A stretch of 64,000 nt of DNA from JBCDAP01 sp038747915 (GTDB lineage Bacteria > Planctomycetota > Phycisphaerae > Phycisphaerales > UBA1924): assembly GCA_038747915.1 (NCBI GenBank), contig JBCDJJ010000004.1:18974-82973 (forward strand). Reading direction: 5' to 3'. Both the position numbers and the translations under genes were made by a program. The notes beneath the pieces are model-generated. The model made no database searches and was not told where the DNA came from. It was given only the letters and a program-made list of their open reading frames with translations. Of the stretch, positions 17,530-26,080 are shown piece after piece (positions within the stretch are counted from its first letter, which is position 1; each line of letters starts with the position of its first letter).

Positions 17530-18588
17530 CTACTGCCCGCGGGTGAAGTCCACACCTCGGAGGCCGTCGCGTGTCCACCGGTACACCCCGTCGACCTCGA
17601 ACTCCTCGATCGCGACCTCGTAGCTGGACGCGCCCCATTGCGGGCTCACGGGCGGCTCGTACCCGAGGATGTGTGGGGCGTAGTCGAAGAGCGTTGGCCG
17701 CGGGTCGTCCGGATCGTTGGGGCGGAAGCTCGGATTCGCATCCTCCGTCGCCCGCCGGCTCACCGAGCCATCGAAGAACAGCAGGTTGATATTCGCAACG
17801 GGCACCGCAAAGTAGGGCGTCGTGTTCTGGTGAAACCCGAAGTACTCGAAGTACGCGACCTTCTGGGCCGGCGCGCGCACCTCGACGAACTTCCGCCCAC
17901 CGGGCATGATCGACTGCAGTGCGCCGCGGAAGAGATTGTGGTTGTCGAAGCTCTGCTCGAGCGTGCCGACATCGCCGATCTCGCGGTCGGGCGCGAACGA
18001 CGCCGGCACGGGCTGATACGACGAGGTAAACGGCCAGAACTCGTCGAAGGTCGTCTCGAGCCCATCGTCACCGCGGAACGGGTTCGGCTGGGGCGTCAGT
18101 GTGTCGGGATCCTCCCGCCAGCTGATGCGCACCGTGTCCGCCGGGCACAAGCCGCTTCCCTCTTCGATACGCCCGGTCAGGTAATCGAGATACACCAAGT
18201 AGGTCAGGCGCCGATGGGGGATGACATTCTCGAGCGGCGCGACATCACGCAGCTGCGACTTGCGGCGGATGATGTCGGTGGCTTGGTACGCCGCCGCGTT
18301 GAGCGCGGAGAAGTCGGAACCCGAGGGCGCCTTCAGGTCGTCGAATGCGCTCGGCATGTCGTCGGGCGTCCAACTGAATGAACCGATGAGCGACTCGTCC
18401 GCGGCATAGGCGGCCTGCGCGATGCCGGTTTGGCGAAGGTTCACCTGGCACTCGATCACGCGAGCCGACGCGCGGGCCGAACCGAGCGCCGGCGCAAGCA
18501 GCCCGATCAGCAGCGAGATCACAGCCACGACGACCAGCAGTTCAATTAAGGTGAATGCACGGCCAATCATGTGGGGATGATTCAACAT
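17530..18588 (-). CDS. Pseudopilin-like protein with prepilin signal and H-X9-DG-type tail
   Basis: This 352-residue protein has a short leader followed by FTLIELLVVVAVISLLIGLL, with Glu at +5 of the mature helix. Residues near the C terminus (NINLLFFDGSVSRR) match the LLFFDGSV end of the H-X9-DG planctomycete pilin-like family. The start at 18588 is preceded by AGGAAG; the frame stays open far upstream without signal features, so the longer version is rejected. It is convergent with the G8 gene (36 bases) and divergent from the secreted protein at 18877. It probably supports secretion or surface display of the neighbouring proteins, but this is inferred from repeated pairing only. Confidence 0.82.
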   Translation of the reverse strand: MLNHPHMIGRAFTLIELLVVVAVISLLIGLLAPALGSARASARVIECQVNLRQTGIAQAAYAADESLIGSFSWTPDDMPSAFDDLKAPSGSDFSALNAAAYQATDIIRRKSQLRDVAPLENVIPHRRLTYLVYLDYLTGRIEEGSGLCPADTVRISWREDPDTLTPQPNPFRGDDGLETTFDEFWPFTSSYQPVPASFAPDREIGDVGTLEQSFDNHNLFRGALQSIMPGGRKFVEVRAPAQKVAYFEYFGFHQNTTPYFAVPVANINLLFFDGSVSRRATEDANPSFRPNDPDDPRPTLFDYAPHILGYEPPVSPQWGASSYEVAIEEFEVDGVYRWTRDGLRGVDFTRGQ

Positions 18589-18876
18589 GCATCGCTCGCT
18601 TCCTTTGGGTGCGGTGTCGCCGGGCGAACATAATCCGAATGGACGCGTACGGTTTTCCCCAATGATCCTATCCCCAGTCACCACCGGGTTGCGACCGGGT
18701 GGGCGGAATCTTGCACGCGCCCCAGAAGAGTTCGGGCGAACCGAGTGCCGGCGGGCCCCGCTCGTGTTAACTTTCGTGAAGCTGGAGGGCAGCGGGTGAT
18801 CGGTTTGCCCGCGCCCCCGACGAATCCGCCATCCTCGGCACCTTTGTTCGTGGATTCCAACCACATGGAGACGACC

Positions 18877-20469
18877 ATGATGACTCCTCGCTCGGCTGCC
18901 ACCCTTGCGGTCCTCGCCGGACTCGCTGCGCCCACCTTCGGCCAGGCCATCGTGGCTACACCGATCTTCGCCGACCCGGCCACACCGGGCACGCTGGGCA
19001 TCCGCTCGTTCCTCGACCTCACCGCGACCCCATCGACCGCCAACATCGTCAATACCACCAGCCCGTTCTTCAGCTGGACGACCAACGTCTTCACCACGAT
19101 CTTCACGACCGACGCCGATCCCACCGGCATCACCGACCAGTTCGCGGCGAGCTACGACCTCGATACGGACACGTTCACTCTTCTCTACCAAGAAGGCGTC
19201 ACCACCACCACGACCGGTGAGACGCTCCTGGTGTTCGGCACCATCCCAACGATCAACGACGACGGGACGATCGGCACGGTCTTCGGCGATCCGGAAACCA
19301 CGACGCGAGGCGAGGGCGTGGTCATCGGCACGCCGGATATGAGCGGCGACTACACCTACGAGGTGCTCCTCACCGGCATGTCGGACAGCATCCCCGAAGG
19401 CTTCTTCGGCGTCGTCGAGCGCTCCACCTCTTCGCCGACCGTCACCATCGATGCGGACGGCGAGATCGCCTTCCAGGACCGCGATTTCGGCGTGGCGGGC
19501 GCGCCCGACGCTGTACTGGCGAACATCGACCCCGCCAACAAGTCCGGCAGCCAGTTCTCGGGCGTCGACATCGTCGGCATCGAGGACGTCACCGTCGTCG
19601 GGGGCCAGCCCATCGATCCCGGCACCTCGATGCCCGGCGTCGAGACGGTCAACGGCATCTTCGAGTGGAGGATCGACTCCACCGGCGACAACTCGATCTA
19701 CGATGGCGACCTCAACGGAAGCTCGGACTTCGACGACATCGTCGTCGTGAACAATGTGATCATCGCCCAGGAGGGCATCGTCTTCGACGGTGCGGCCCAG
19801 ACCGCCGCAGGGCTCAGCCCGTTCGACGTCATCTCAACCGTCGACGATGCCACCATGAACGCGTTCGGGCAGTACGCCTTCCTCGCCAACTTCGACGCCG
19901 ATCCGCTCGGCGAGTGGGTCGTCTTCGATGGCGGCACCGGTCCGCAGCTTATCGTGGCAGAGATGCAGCCGATCACGCCGGCGTTCCCGAACGAGCTCTG
20001 GACCAGCATCTCCGATGTCGCGCTCAATGCGGCGGGCGATGTACTCGTCACCGGCAGCACCGACGCGGACAGCTCGATCAACGGCGTCGCTGTCGTCTAC
20101 GACCTCACCAACAACACCCAGATCCTTATCGCCCGAGAGGGCTTCACGCTCGTCGACCTCGTGCCCGGAACCCCCGGCTTCGAGGCACGGCTCAGCGAGG
20201 TTCAGAGCACATCGCAGCTCGCCAACTCGCTCGACACCGCCGTCATCCCCGCCGACCTCGAAGACCCCGTCACCGAAGCTCAGATCGGCTCGTCCGACGG
20301 TTTCATCCGCGTCGACTTCACTCGCGAGGTCCGCGATGTCGACGCCTCGGGCCAGCTCGACGCTTTCGACATCGGCCTCGGCCTGATCGCCCTGCCGGGC
20401 TTCGACTTCAACCTCGACGGCTCGTTCGGCACCCAGAACGACGCGCAGGACTTCCTCAGCGCCTTCTGA
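18877..20469 (+). CDS. Secreted protein of unknown fold with dockerin-like C terminus
   Basis: This 530-residue protein has a clear signal peptide (ATLAVLAGLAAPTFGQA). The body is rich in repeated beta-strand units of the form VLVTGSTD / A(V/I)VYD, suggesting a propeller or beta-solenoid. No catalytic motif is recognised. The last 45 residues hold two dockerin-like segments (DVDASGQLDAFDIGLGL and FNLDGSFGTQNDAQDF). The ATG pair at 18877/18880 is preferred because GGAG lies six bases upstream; an ATG at 18865 is possible. A strong terminator follows 42 bases after the stop. It belongs to the dockerin-tagged secretome shared with the G8 and GH10 proteins. Confidence 0.72.
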   Translation: MMTPRSAATLAVLAGLAAPTFGQAIVATPIFADPATPGTLGIRSFLDLTATPSTANIVNTTSPFFSWTTNVFTTIFTTDADPTGITDQFAASYDLDTDTFTLLYQEGVTTTTTGETLLVFGTIPTINDDGTIGTVFGDPETTTRGEGVVIGTPDMSGDYTYEVLLTGMSDSIPEGFFGVVERSTSSPTVTIDADGEIAFQDRDFGVAGAPDAVLANIDPANKSGSQFSGVDIVGIEDVTVVGGQPIDPGTSMPGVETVNGIFEWRIDSTGDNSIYDGDLNGSSDFDDIVVVNNVIIAQEGIVFDGAAQTAAGLSPFDVISTVDDATMNAFGQYAFLANFDADPLGEWVVFDGGTGPQLIVAEMQPITPAFPNELWTSISDVALNAAGDVLVTGSTDADSSINGVAVVYDLTNNTQILIAREGFTLVDLVPGTPGFEARLSEVQSTSQLANSLDTAVIPADLEDPVTEAQIGSSDGFIRVDFTREVRDVDASGQLDAFDIGLGLIALPGFDFNLDGSFGTQNDAQDFLSAF

Positions 20470-20510
20470 TCGATTCGCACGGGCCATCGGCCCACCTCCG
20501 AACTGACACG

Positions 20511-20543
20511 ACGCGGCGCCGGGCGAGTCGGCGCCGCGTTTTT
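20511..20543 (+). terminator. Rho-independent terminator
   Basis: A perfect 9-bp stem (CGCGGCGCC with GGCGCCGCG) encloses a 9-base loop and is followed at once by TTTTT. It ends the transcript of the secreted protein at 18877-20469 and insulates the tRNA gene. Confidence 0.9.
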
Positions 20544-20640
20544 CAATGCACACACCACACACCGCTTGCATCCCCGCTCGCTTGATTCCCGGCGTAGGGG
20601 CCATACACTCTCCGTCCACCGCATGTTCACCATGCGGGCT

Positions 20641-20715
20641 GGCCCCATCGTCTAGCCTGGTCCAGGACGCCAGGTTCTCATCCTGGAAACCGGGGTTCGA
20701 ATCCCCGTGGGGTCA
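20641..20715 (+). tRNA. tRNA-Glu (anticodon CTC)
   Basis: A full cloverleaf is visible: acceptor GGCCCCA pairs with TGGGGTC; the anticodon arm is CCAGG-TTCTCAT-CCTGG with anticodon CTC (reads GAG, Glu); the T arm is CGGGG-TTCGAAT-CCCCG; discriminator A. CCA is not encoded. GAG is a favoured Glu codon in GC-rich genomes. Confidence 0.95.
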
Positions 20716-20830
20716 CTTTCGGGTCTCGAGCGCGTGACACTGTATCCGTGCGCTCATGTCGTGCATACGCCTCCACGCCTGACCACTTCTCGGTGAATCC
20801 GGCTGTGCTTATGTGGCGTAGGCTTGGCTC

Positions 20831-22411
20831 ATGCCGGTCTCCAGCGAACCCACCGCACCGCCCGACGCCTCCGCCCTCCCGCGCACGGTCCGCGAGCTCC
20901 GCGAGACCGCGTACCGCCCCAAGACGGTCAAGCGTGAACTCCGCGACAACGTCATCCGGCGACTCGCGGCCGCCGAGCCGATTTTCGATGGCGTGGTGGG
21001 CTACGACGACACCGTCGTGCCTCAGCTCGTGCAGGGGTTGCTCTCCGAGCACGATGTGCTGCTGCTCGGGCTTCGCGGGCAGGCGAAGACGCGGCTGCTC
21101 CGGATGATGGTGCAGTTGCTCGACGAGTGGATCCCCGTGATCGACGCGGACGGGCTCGACATCCCCGACGACCCACTCGCGCCGACGACGCGACCCGGCC
21201 GGCGGGCGCTCCAGGTGCACGGCGACGACACCGCCATCCGGTGGGTGCATCGCACCGAGCGGTTCCACGAGAAGCTCGCGACCCCCGATGTCACCATCGC
21301 CGACCTCATCGGCGAGGTCGACCTCGTCAAGCACGCCGAGGGCCGCCACCTCGCCGACGAGGCCACCATGCACTTCGGCCTCGTCCCCCGCTCCAACCGC
21401 GGGCTCTTCGTGCTCAACGAGCTTCCCGACCTCGCGCCTCGCATCCAGGTCGGCCTCTTCAATGTGCTCGAAGAGCGCGATGTGCAGATCCGCGGCTACC
21501 CGATCCGCCTCGATCTCGATGTCTGCCTGATGTTCAGCGCCAACCCCGAGGACTACACCAACCGTGGGCGCATCGTCACGCCGCTCAAGGATCGCCTCGG
21601 CTCGGTCGTGCGCACGCACTACCCGCCCGACAACGAGCTCGCCATGCGCATCACGCGCGGCAGCGCCTTCGTCGAGCGCGGCGCCGCCTCGAAGTCAACC
21701 GACCTTGGCCCCCCACATCGCCCAGAGGTCGACGTCGAACCCGACGACACCATCCACCCACCCCGGCCCACAGCCTGGGCACCCCCTCCAACACCAACGC
21801 CGCCCACGGTGCATGTGCCACCGATCCTGCACCAGATCCTTGAGGAGATGATCCGCCAGGCGCGCACCTCTCCACACGTGAATCAAGCATCCGGGGTCTC
21901 CGTCCGCGCCTCCATTGCCTGCTTGGAGTGCTTGGTATCCGCAGCCGAGATGCGGGCACTGCGGGCGGGGGAGTACGCGGTCACCGCTCGCCCCTGCGAC
22001 CTGGGGCACATTGCAGCGGCCATGCGCGGCAAGATCGAACTCATGCTGGCCGACGAGTCGGGCGAGGCCGAGACGGCAGAAGACCGCTTGATCCACGCGC
22101 TCCTCGGCGAGGCCACCAAGCAGGTGCTCGGCCATCACCTCGATCTCGAGGCCGTCGAGCCGCTGTGCGCCCCGTTTGAGCGGGGTCTCACGCTCGAGCT
22201 CAGCAACGAGACATCGGGGGCAGACGCCGCTGCTTCCATCCGCCTGGTCGATGGGCTCGAGTCGGCCGCGACCGAACTCGCCCCAAAAATCGGACTCGAT
22301 CCTGCCCTGGACGAGCACCTCGCCGTCTCAGCGGAATTAGTCCTCGACTTTCTGTATGTGAATCAGCGTCTTTCCAAACGAACAGGTCGCGGCGGCGGGT
22401 ATCGCCGATAG
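20831..22411 (+). CDS. MoxR/magnesium-chelatase-like AAA+ ATPase
   Basis: This 526-residue cytoplasmic protein carries an AAA+ domain after a short basic N terminus. The Walker A loop is GLRGQAKTR (80-88), which keeps the G-x4-(G)KT spacing but with Ala for the third Gly. The Walker B-like strand is LFVLNELPDL and the sensor-1 strand is CLMFSANPEDYTN. These match the ChlI/MoxR branch, whose members act as chaperone-like ATPases and usually work with a von Willebrand factor A protein encoded next door. No such partner is seen here; the next gene is a secreted SGNH-like protein. The second half (about 330-526) is a helical lid/regulatory region. The role is unknown. Confidence 0.8.
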   Translation: MPVSSEPTAPPDASALPRTVRELRETAYRPKTVKRELRDNVIRRLAAAEPIFDGVVGYDDTVVPQLVQGLLSEHDVLLLGLRGQAKTRLLRMMVQLLDEWIPVIDADGLDIPDDPLAPTTRPGRRALQVHGDDTAIRWVHRTERFHEKLATPDVTIADLIGEVDLVKHAEGRHLADEATMHFGLVPRSNRGLFVLNELPDLAPRIQVGLFNVLEERDVQIRGYPIRLDLDVCLMFSANPEDYTNRGRIVTPLKDRLGSVVRTHYPPDNELAMRITRGSAFVERGAASKSTDLGPPHRPEVDVEPDDTIHPPRPTAWAPPPTPTPPTVHVPPILHQILEEMIRQARTSPHVNQASGVSVRASIACLECLVSAAEMRALRAGEYAVTARPCDLGHIAAAMRGKIELMLADESGEAETAEDRLIHALLGEATKQVLGHHLDLEAVEPLCAPFERGLTLELSNETSGADAAASIRLVDGLESAATELAPKIGLDPALDEHLAVSAELVLDFLYVNQRLSKRTGRGGGYRR

Positions 22412-22455
22412 ACTCCTTCCAACACTGTGGGTTGATGCCCGCGGAGGAGTCGATC

Positions 22456-24945
22456 TTGAGACAGTTCGTACCCACCCTCGCCATCGGTATGGTCGCGCTC
22501 GCAGCGGGACAGGTGCCCGCTAGCCCGTGCCCCGATCTGCTGCCCCGCACACCGATCGACCCGCCGCTGGTCGCGGCACTGTTCGACGCCGTCGCAGCGC
22601 AAGAGCCGTGTGCCGATGCGAACGCCGACGGATCCCTCGATGCCTTCGACGCCGCTGCGCTGCTCGAGCAGGCGCTGCTCACACTCGCCGATCCATCGGC
22701 CGACGGACAGTCCACCGGCGACGATATCGACCACTTTGTCGTCGACCTGGAGATGGACCAGCCCTATACCCAGCTGAACACCGACGACACGACCGACGCC
22801 TTCGACCTCGCGGTCTTCGGCAACATCATTGCCCCACCGCAGTTCCCGCCGAACCTGCCCACCGGGCTCCTCCAGCACTTCATCGAACTCGAGGATGCGG
22901 TCATCCGCCTCTACCCAGGCTCGCGCACCGACACGATCTTCCACACGCACGATTGGTCCGGGCTCGGATGCACCATCGTCTTCTGGCGATCAACCGAGCC
23001 CGAGGTGCTGGTCGACATCCCCGGCATGCTCCGCGTCGAGGTCGAGGCCGACGACCGCATGCTCGTGCGCGTCGGCAGCGCCACCGACAACCGCAGCGCT
23101 CGCATCAACAATCAGGTCTTCGTGCCGGGGCAGATGTACTGGGTCAACATGAGCTACAGCGCGAACAACGGCAGCTTCGCCTTCTCTGTCGGCCCACGAA
23201 ACGGTCGATCAGCGGCCCCGTTCACAGTCGGTTCGCCCACCGATGGATTCCCTGGCGCCACCGTGCCCAACGCCACGCCCGGCTTTCCCGCCTATGTCGC
23301 TGGCACGCCCGAAGCCCCAACCACCAGCCGAGGCCTCCTCCGCCTTGCCATACAGAGCGTCGTCCCCGGTGAACGCCTGAGAGCACAGGACTACGGTCAC
23401 GCCGAATTCGATCTCGCCATGGACGGTGCCATCGGCAACGACGGCACCGCCGGCGGATTCCCAGAACTCGCACTCATCGAAGGCCAGCTCACCTGGAGAT
23501 CTCTTACGGAGAGCATCTGGCCCACCGCGGGCGACGACATCCTCAACCCGCACGTGCTCGGCGTGTTCGCCGAGGCGTTGCGCGCGGGCGAAGATGTCGC
23601 CTGGCTGTGCGATGGCGATTCCGAGTCGAGCTTCCGGCGCGGCTACCTCAATGCACCTGGACTCCTGGCCCGACACGGCTTTTTCGGGCCGAACGTCATG
23701 CAGGTGCTCGCCTCGACCAACACCTCGCTCACCGGCCTCAGCGCACTGACCACGCCGGGCAGCATCGTCACCAGCAGTGCCTACTCCCCGAAGTTCACCT
23801 TGAACCGCGGCATGGATGATGCCGAGCTGGGGGCCGCCCTCGCGGAGTTCCGGGCCTCGCCCATCGTCTCCGACTTCGTCGATCGCATCGGCTTCCGGGG
23901 CCGCAACCGCGCAACGCCGGACGAGCCGGAATCTGGCTTCAGCTCACTCCGGTACCCGAACTATCTCCCCGCGGAGGAATCGGGCGACATCTTCTTGTTC
24001 GACTCGCTCTACACGCGCGGCGACGAGAGCGAGCAGGTGGTCGATGTATCACAGTTCGCACTCGCAGAGACGCCCGCTCGACACTGGTGGTTCGAGGGCG
24101 GGGAACGTATCACCGTTGGATTCACCGGCATCGAGCGACCCGAGGGTGCGCCGCGTATCTCCGTCCGAGTCGGCGGGCAGCCGATCGCGCCCCCGTTCTT
24201 CCTCCCAGCGGAGCAGGCCGATCAGCTCTACACCTTCGAGTCGCCCGAGATCTCGATCTCGAACGAGGATGGCCTCGGATTCCTCGAACTCGAACTCACC
24301 GGACCGGTGATGGTCGCGCCCGCTGGGAGCTACCTCCGCGTCACCCGCGATGCCAACGGCGCGCCCGCGCATGGGATCCTCGCGAGCTTCGCGGGCATCG
24401 GCGGGACCGATTCCGAGTCGCAGCGGGCCCGACTCTTCGAAGACCCGAGCGATCTCTCCACATTCTTCGACGAAGGCTTCCTCGCGCTGCACACCGTCGC
24501 GCTCCAGCTCGCCTTCAATCCAACCGGCCCGCCGAAGGCCTTCATCGTGCACAGCAACGGCCAAAACGACGCCGCACGACCACTCGATGAGCACGCCGAG
24601 AACATCGTCCGCATCGTCGAGGCGCAGCGAAACGCCCTCGTCGCTGCGGGGTTCGACGCGTACGCCGTCATCGTGGTGTCGCACGCCCAGGGCAACTCAC
24701 TCCCGCCGGTGCCAAAGCCATTCGATCAGATCCACCTCACGTACGAGCCGGCGACGCTGCTCCGTCCCTGGCTCAGTGTCGTGCCGCTGTACTTCGCGGA
24801 AGACATCGTGCTCTCACGCGGCGCCCTCGCCGACGATGTGTTCCCGACACACCTCAACGAGTTCGGGAAGACAGCGCTCCTCGGCCGCGCGATCGAGGTC
24901 GGCGTCGACGCCCTCCAGGCGCAGTCCACAGCCGCGGATCCCTGA
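22456..24945 (+). CDS. Secreted SGNH/GDSL-hydrolase-like protein with N-terminal dockerin-like pair
   Basis: This 829-residue protein starts at TTG: GGAGGAG stands six bases upstream, while the earlier in-frame TTG/ATG at 22432 has no such site. A signal peptide leads into two dockerin-like units (ADANADGSLDAFDAAALL and NTDDTTDAFDLAVFGNI, about 52-125), placed at the N terminus rather than the usual C terminus. A beta-rich middle follows. Then come SGNH-like blocks: GDSESS with a candidate nucleophile Ser near 389, HSNGQND (block III Asn), and DVFPTHLNEFG, which supplies the D-x-x-H-type pair. This pattern points to a carbohydrate esterase or lipase-like enzyme. The assignment is moderate because the domain is interrupted by a long insert. 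Confidence 0.6.
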   Translation: MRQFVPTLAIGMVALAAGQVPASPCPDLLPRTPIDPPLVAALFDAVAAQEPCADANADGSLDAFDAAALLEQALLTLADPSADGQSTGDDIDHFVVDLEMDQPYTQLNTDDTTDAFDLAVFGNIIAPPQFPPNLPTGLLQHFIELEDAVIRLYPGSRTDTIFHTHDWSGLGCTIVFWRSTEPEVLVDIPGMLRVEVEADDRMLVRVGSATDNRSARINNQVFVPGQMYWVNMSYSANNGSFAFSVGPRNGRSAAPFTVGSPTDGFPGATVPNATPGFPAYVAGTPEAPTTSRGLLRLAIQSVVPGERLRAQDYGHAEFDLAMDGAIGNDGTAGGFPELALIEGQLTWRSLTESIWPTAGDDILNPHVLGVFAEALRAGEDVAWLCDGDSESSFRRGYLNAPGLLARHGFFGPNVMQVLASTNTSLTGLSALTTPGSIVTSSAYSPKFTLNRGMDDAELGAALAEFRASPIVSDFVDRIGFRGRNRATPDEPESGFSSLRYPNYLPAEESGDIFLFDSLYTRGDESEQVVDVSQFALAETPARHWWFEGGERITVGFTGIERPEGAPRISVRVGGQPIAPPFFLPAEQADQLYTFESPEISISNEDGLGFLELELTGPVMVAPAGSYLRVTRDANGAPAHGILASFAGIGGTDSESQRARLFEDPSDLSTFFDEGFLALHTVALQLAFNPTGPPKAFIVHSNGQNDAARPLDEHAENIVRIVEAQRNALVAAGFDAYAVIVVSHAQGNSLPPVPKPFDQIHLTYEPATLLRPWLSVVPLYFAEDIVLSRGALADDVFPTHLNEFGKTALLGRAIEVGVDALQAQSTAADP

Positions 24946-24972
24946 ACGACGCTTGAGCACCAGATCCCGCGG

Positions 24973-25410
24973 TCAAACAGGCGCCAACCACTCCGGCATC
25001 GCCGTGGGTCGCCCGTCCCGGCCGATGCACGCCAGCGTGCTCGATGCCTCCACAATCGGCGTGCCCGTTGGTGTCTCGCCCGCGCGTTCCAGCACGACCG
25101 CCTCGTACGCGTGATCGACCCGTGCCCGCCCGCCCCCCACGATCGTCGTCCGGATCTCGAGCACATCGTCGTACCGCGCCGGGGCGCGGTACCGCAGCTC
25201 GAGCTTGGCGACCACCAAGAACAGCCCCGCTTCCTCGACCGCGGCATAGCTCACGCCCGCGTCGCGGAGCAGCTGCGTCCGGCCTTCCTCGAGCCACGCC
25301 AGATACGAGCTGTGGTGTGCAACACCCTGCGGGTCGCACTCGACATACCGCACCCGCACCGTGGTCACACCGCTCGCGGGGATCGGCCTCGGGGGCGCCG
25401 GCGCACTCAT
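24973..25410 (-). CDS. Acyl-CoA thioesterase of the YbgC/FcbC hotdog type
   Basis: This 145-residue hotdog-fold enzyme hydrolyses acyl-CoA or aromatic-acyl-CoA thioesters. The signature VRYVECDPQGVAHHSSYLAW includes the catalytic Asp followed by G-V-(A)-H-x-x-x-Y in this family. The length is normal. Its start overlaps the stop of the upstream SIS-domain gene by four bases (ATGA), so the two are translationally coupled in one operon. The physiological substrate cannot be told from sequence. Confidence 0.85.
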   Translation of the reverse strand: MSAPAPPRPIPASGVTTVRVRYVECDPQGVAHHSSYLAWLEEGRTQLLRDAGVSYAAVEEAGLFLVVAKLELRYRAPARYDDVLEIRTTIVGGGRARVDHAYEAVVLERAGETPTGTPIVEASSTLACIGRDGRPTAMPEWLAPV

Positions 25411-26066
25411 GCGAAAAAGTGAGCCTCAAGCATCAGCGCGAGCGCATGGTAGATCGGCAGGTGAAGCTCCTGCGCCTCGAACGTCCGCCCGGCCGGGGCT
25501 CTCACCTCCACATCGCACAACCGCGCGATCACCCCCCCGTCACGCGCCGTCACGCCCAGCACCTTCACACCACGGGCACGGGCCACGTGCACCGCCTGCA
25601 CCAAGTTCGCCGAGTTCCCACTCGTCGTGATGCAGCACAGCACATCACCAGGACGGGCGAGCGCCTGCACGAGCTGGGCGAACTCGTACGGCCCCTGCAC
25701 ATCGTTGCTCATCGCCGACCGCAGTCCCATGAACCCGGTCAGCGGCACCGCGGGCAGGCCGAGCTCGAGCGACTCGGCTACCTCGACCGGCAGCCCCAAT
25801 CGTTCGCTCGGCGGGAGTGGCCTCGGCATGAGAAAACTCTTGAGAAGCTCCGCTGAGAAGTGCTCGCAGTCCGACGCCGAACCACCGTTCCCCGCCAGAT
25901 ACAGCGTGCCACCCGAGACAAACGAATCACGGAGCAGCGAGAACGCCTCGACCACCGCCTGCCGCACAACAGCCAGCTCCGGGCGACGCGCGAGCAAGGA
26001 CTCCAGGTGGGCCGTCACACGCGGATCAAGCGCTGGCCCCTTTGGCTCGACGGTTGGCTGCATCAT
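25407..26066 (-). CDS. gmhA: SIS-domain sugar isomerase, phosphoheptose-isomerase-like
   Basis: This 219-residue protein resembles sedoheptulose-7-phosphate isomerase, which starts heptose synthesis for lipopolysaccharide or glycoprotein. Phosphate-binding motifs are AGNGGSASDCEHFSAE and ITTSGNSANL, and the tail FEAQELHLPIYHALALMLE carries the conserved Glu/His positions. The homologous DiaA (DNA replication initiation) cannot be excluded, but the D-x-x-H and E-L-H residues fit GmhA. A leading TTG (26069) precedes two ATGs; 26066 is used. It lies 11 bases from the M56 peptidase stop and overlaps the thioesterase start. No other heptose gene is nearby. Confidence 0.75.
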   Translation of the reverse strand: MMQPTVEPKGPALDPRVTAHLESLLARRPELAVVRQAVVEAFSLLRDSFVSGGTLYLAGNGGSASDCEHFSAELLKSFLMPRPLPPSERLGLPVEVAESLELGLPAVPLTGFMGLRSAMSNDVQGPYEFAQLVQALARPGDVLCCITTSGNSANLVQAVHVARARGVKVLGVTARDGGVIARLCDVEVRAPAGRTFEAQELHLPIYHALALMLEAHFFA

Positions 26067-26080
26067 CAAAGCCTACACGC

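Noticed and set aside
18681..18702. Imperfect palindrome CCACCGGG-TTGCGA-CCGGGTGG in the divergent region before the 530-residue protein
   Set aside because: Arms do not pair well as an inverted repeat and look more like a short direct repeat; not called as a feature.
20641..20715. tRNA-Glu as a possible integration site of a genomic island
   Set aside because: No integrase and no repeated copy of the tRNA 3' end was seen downstream.
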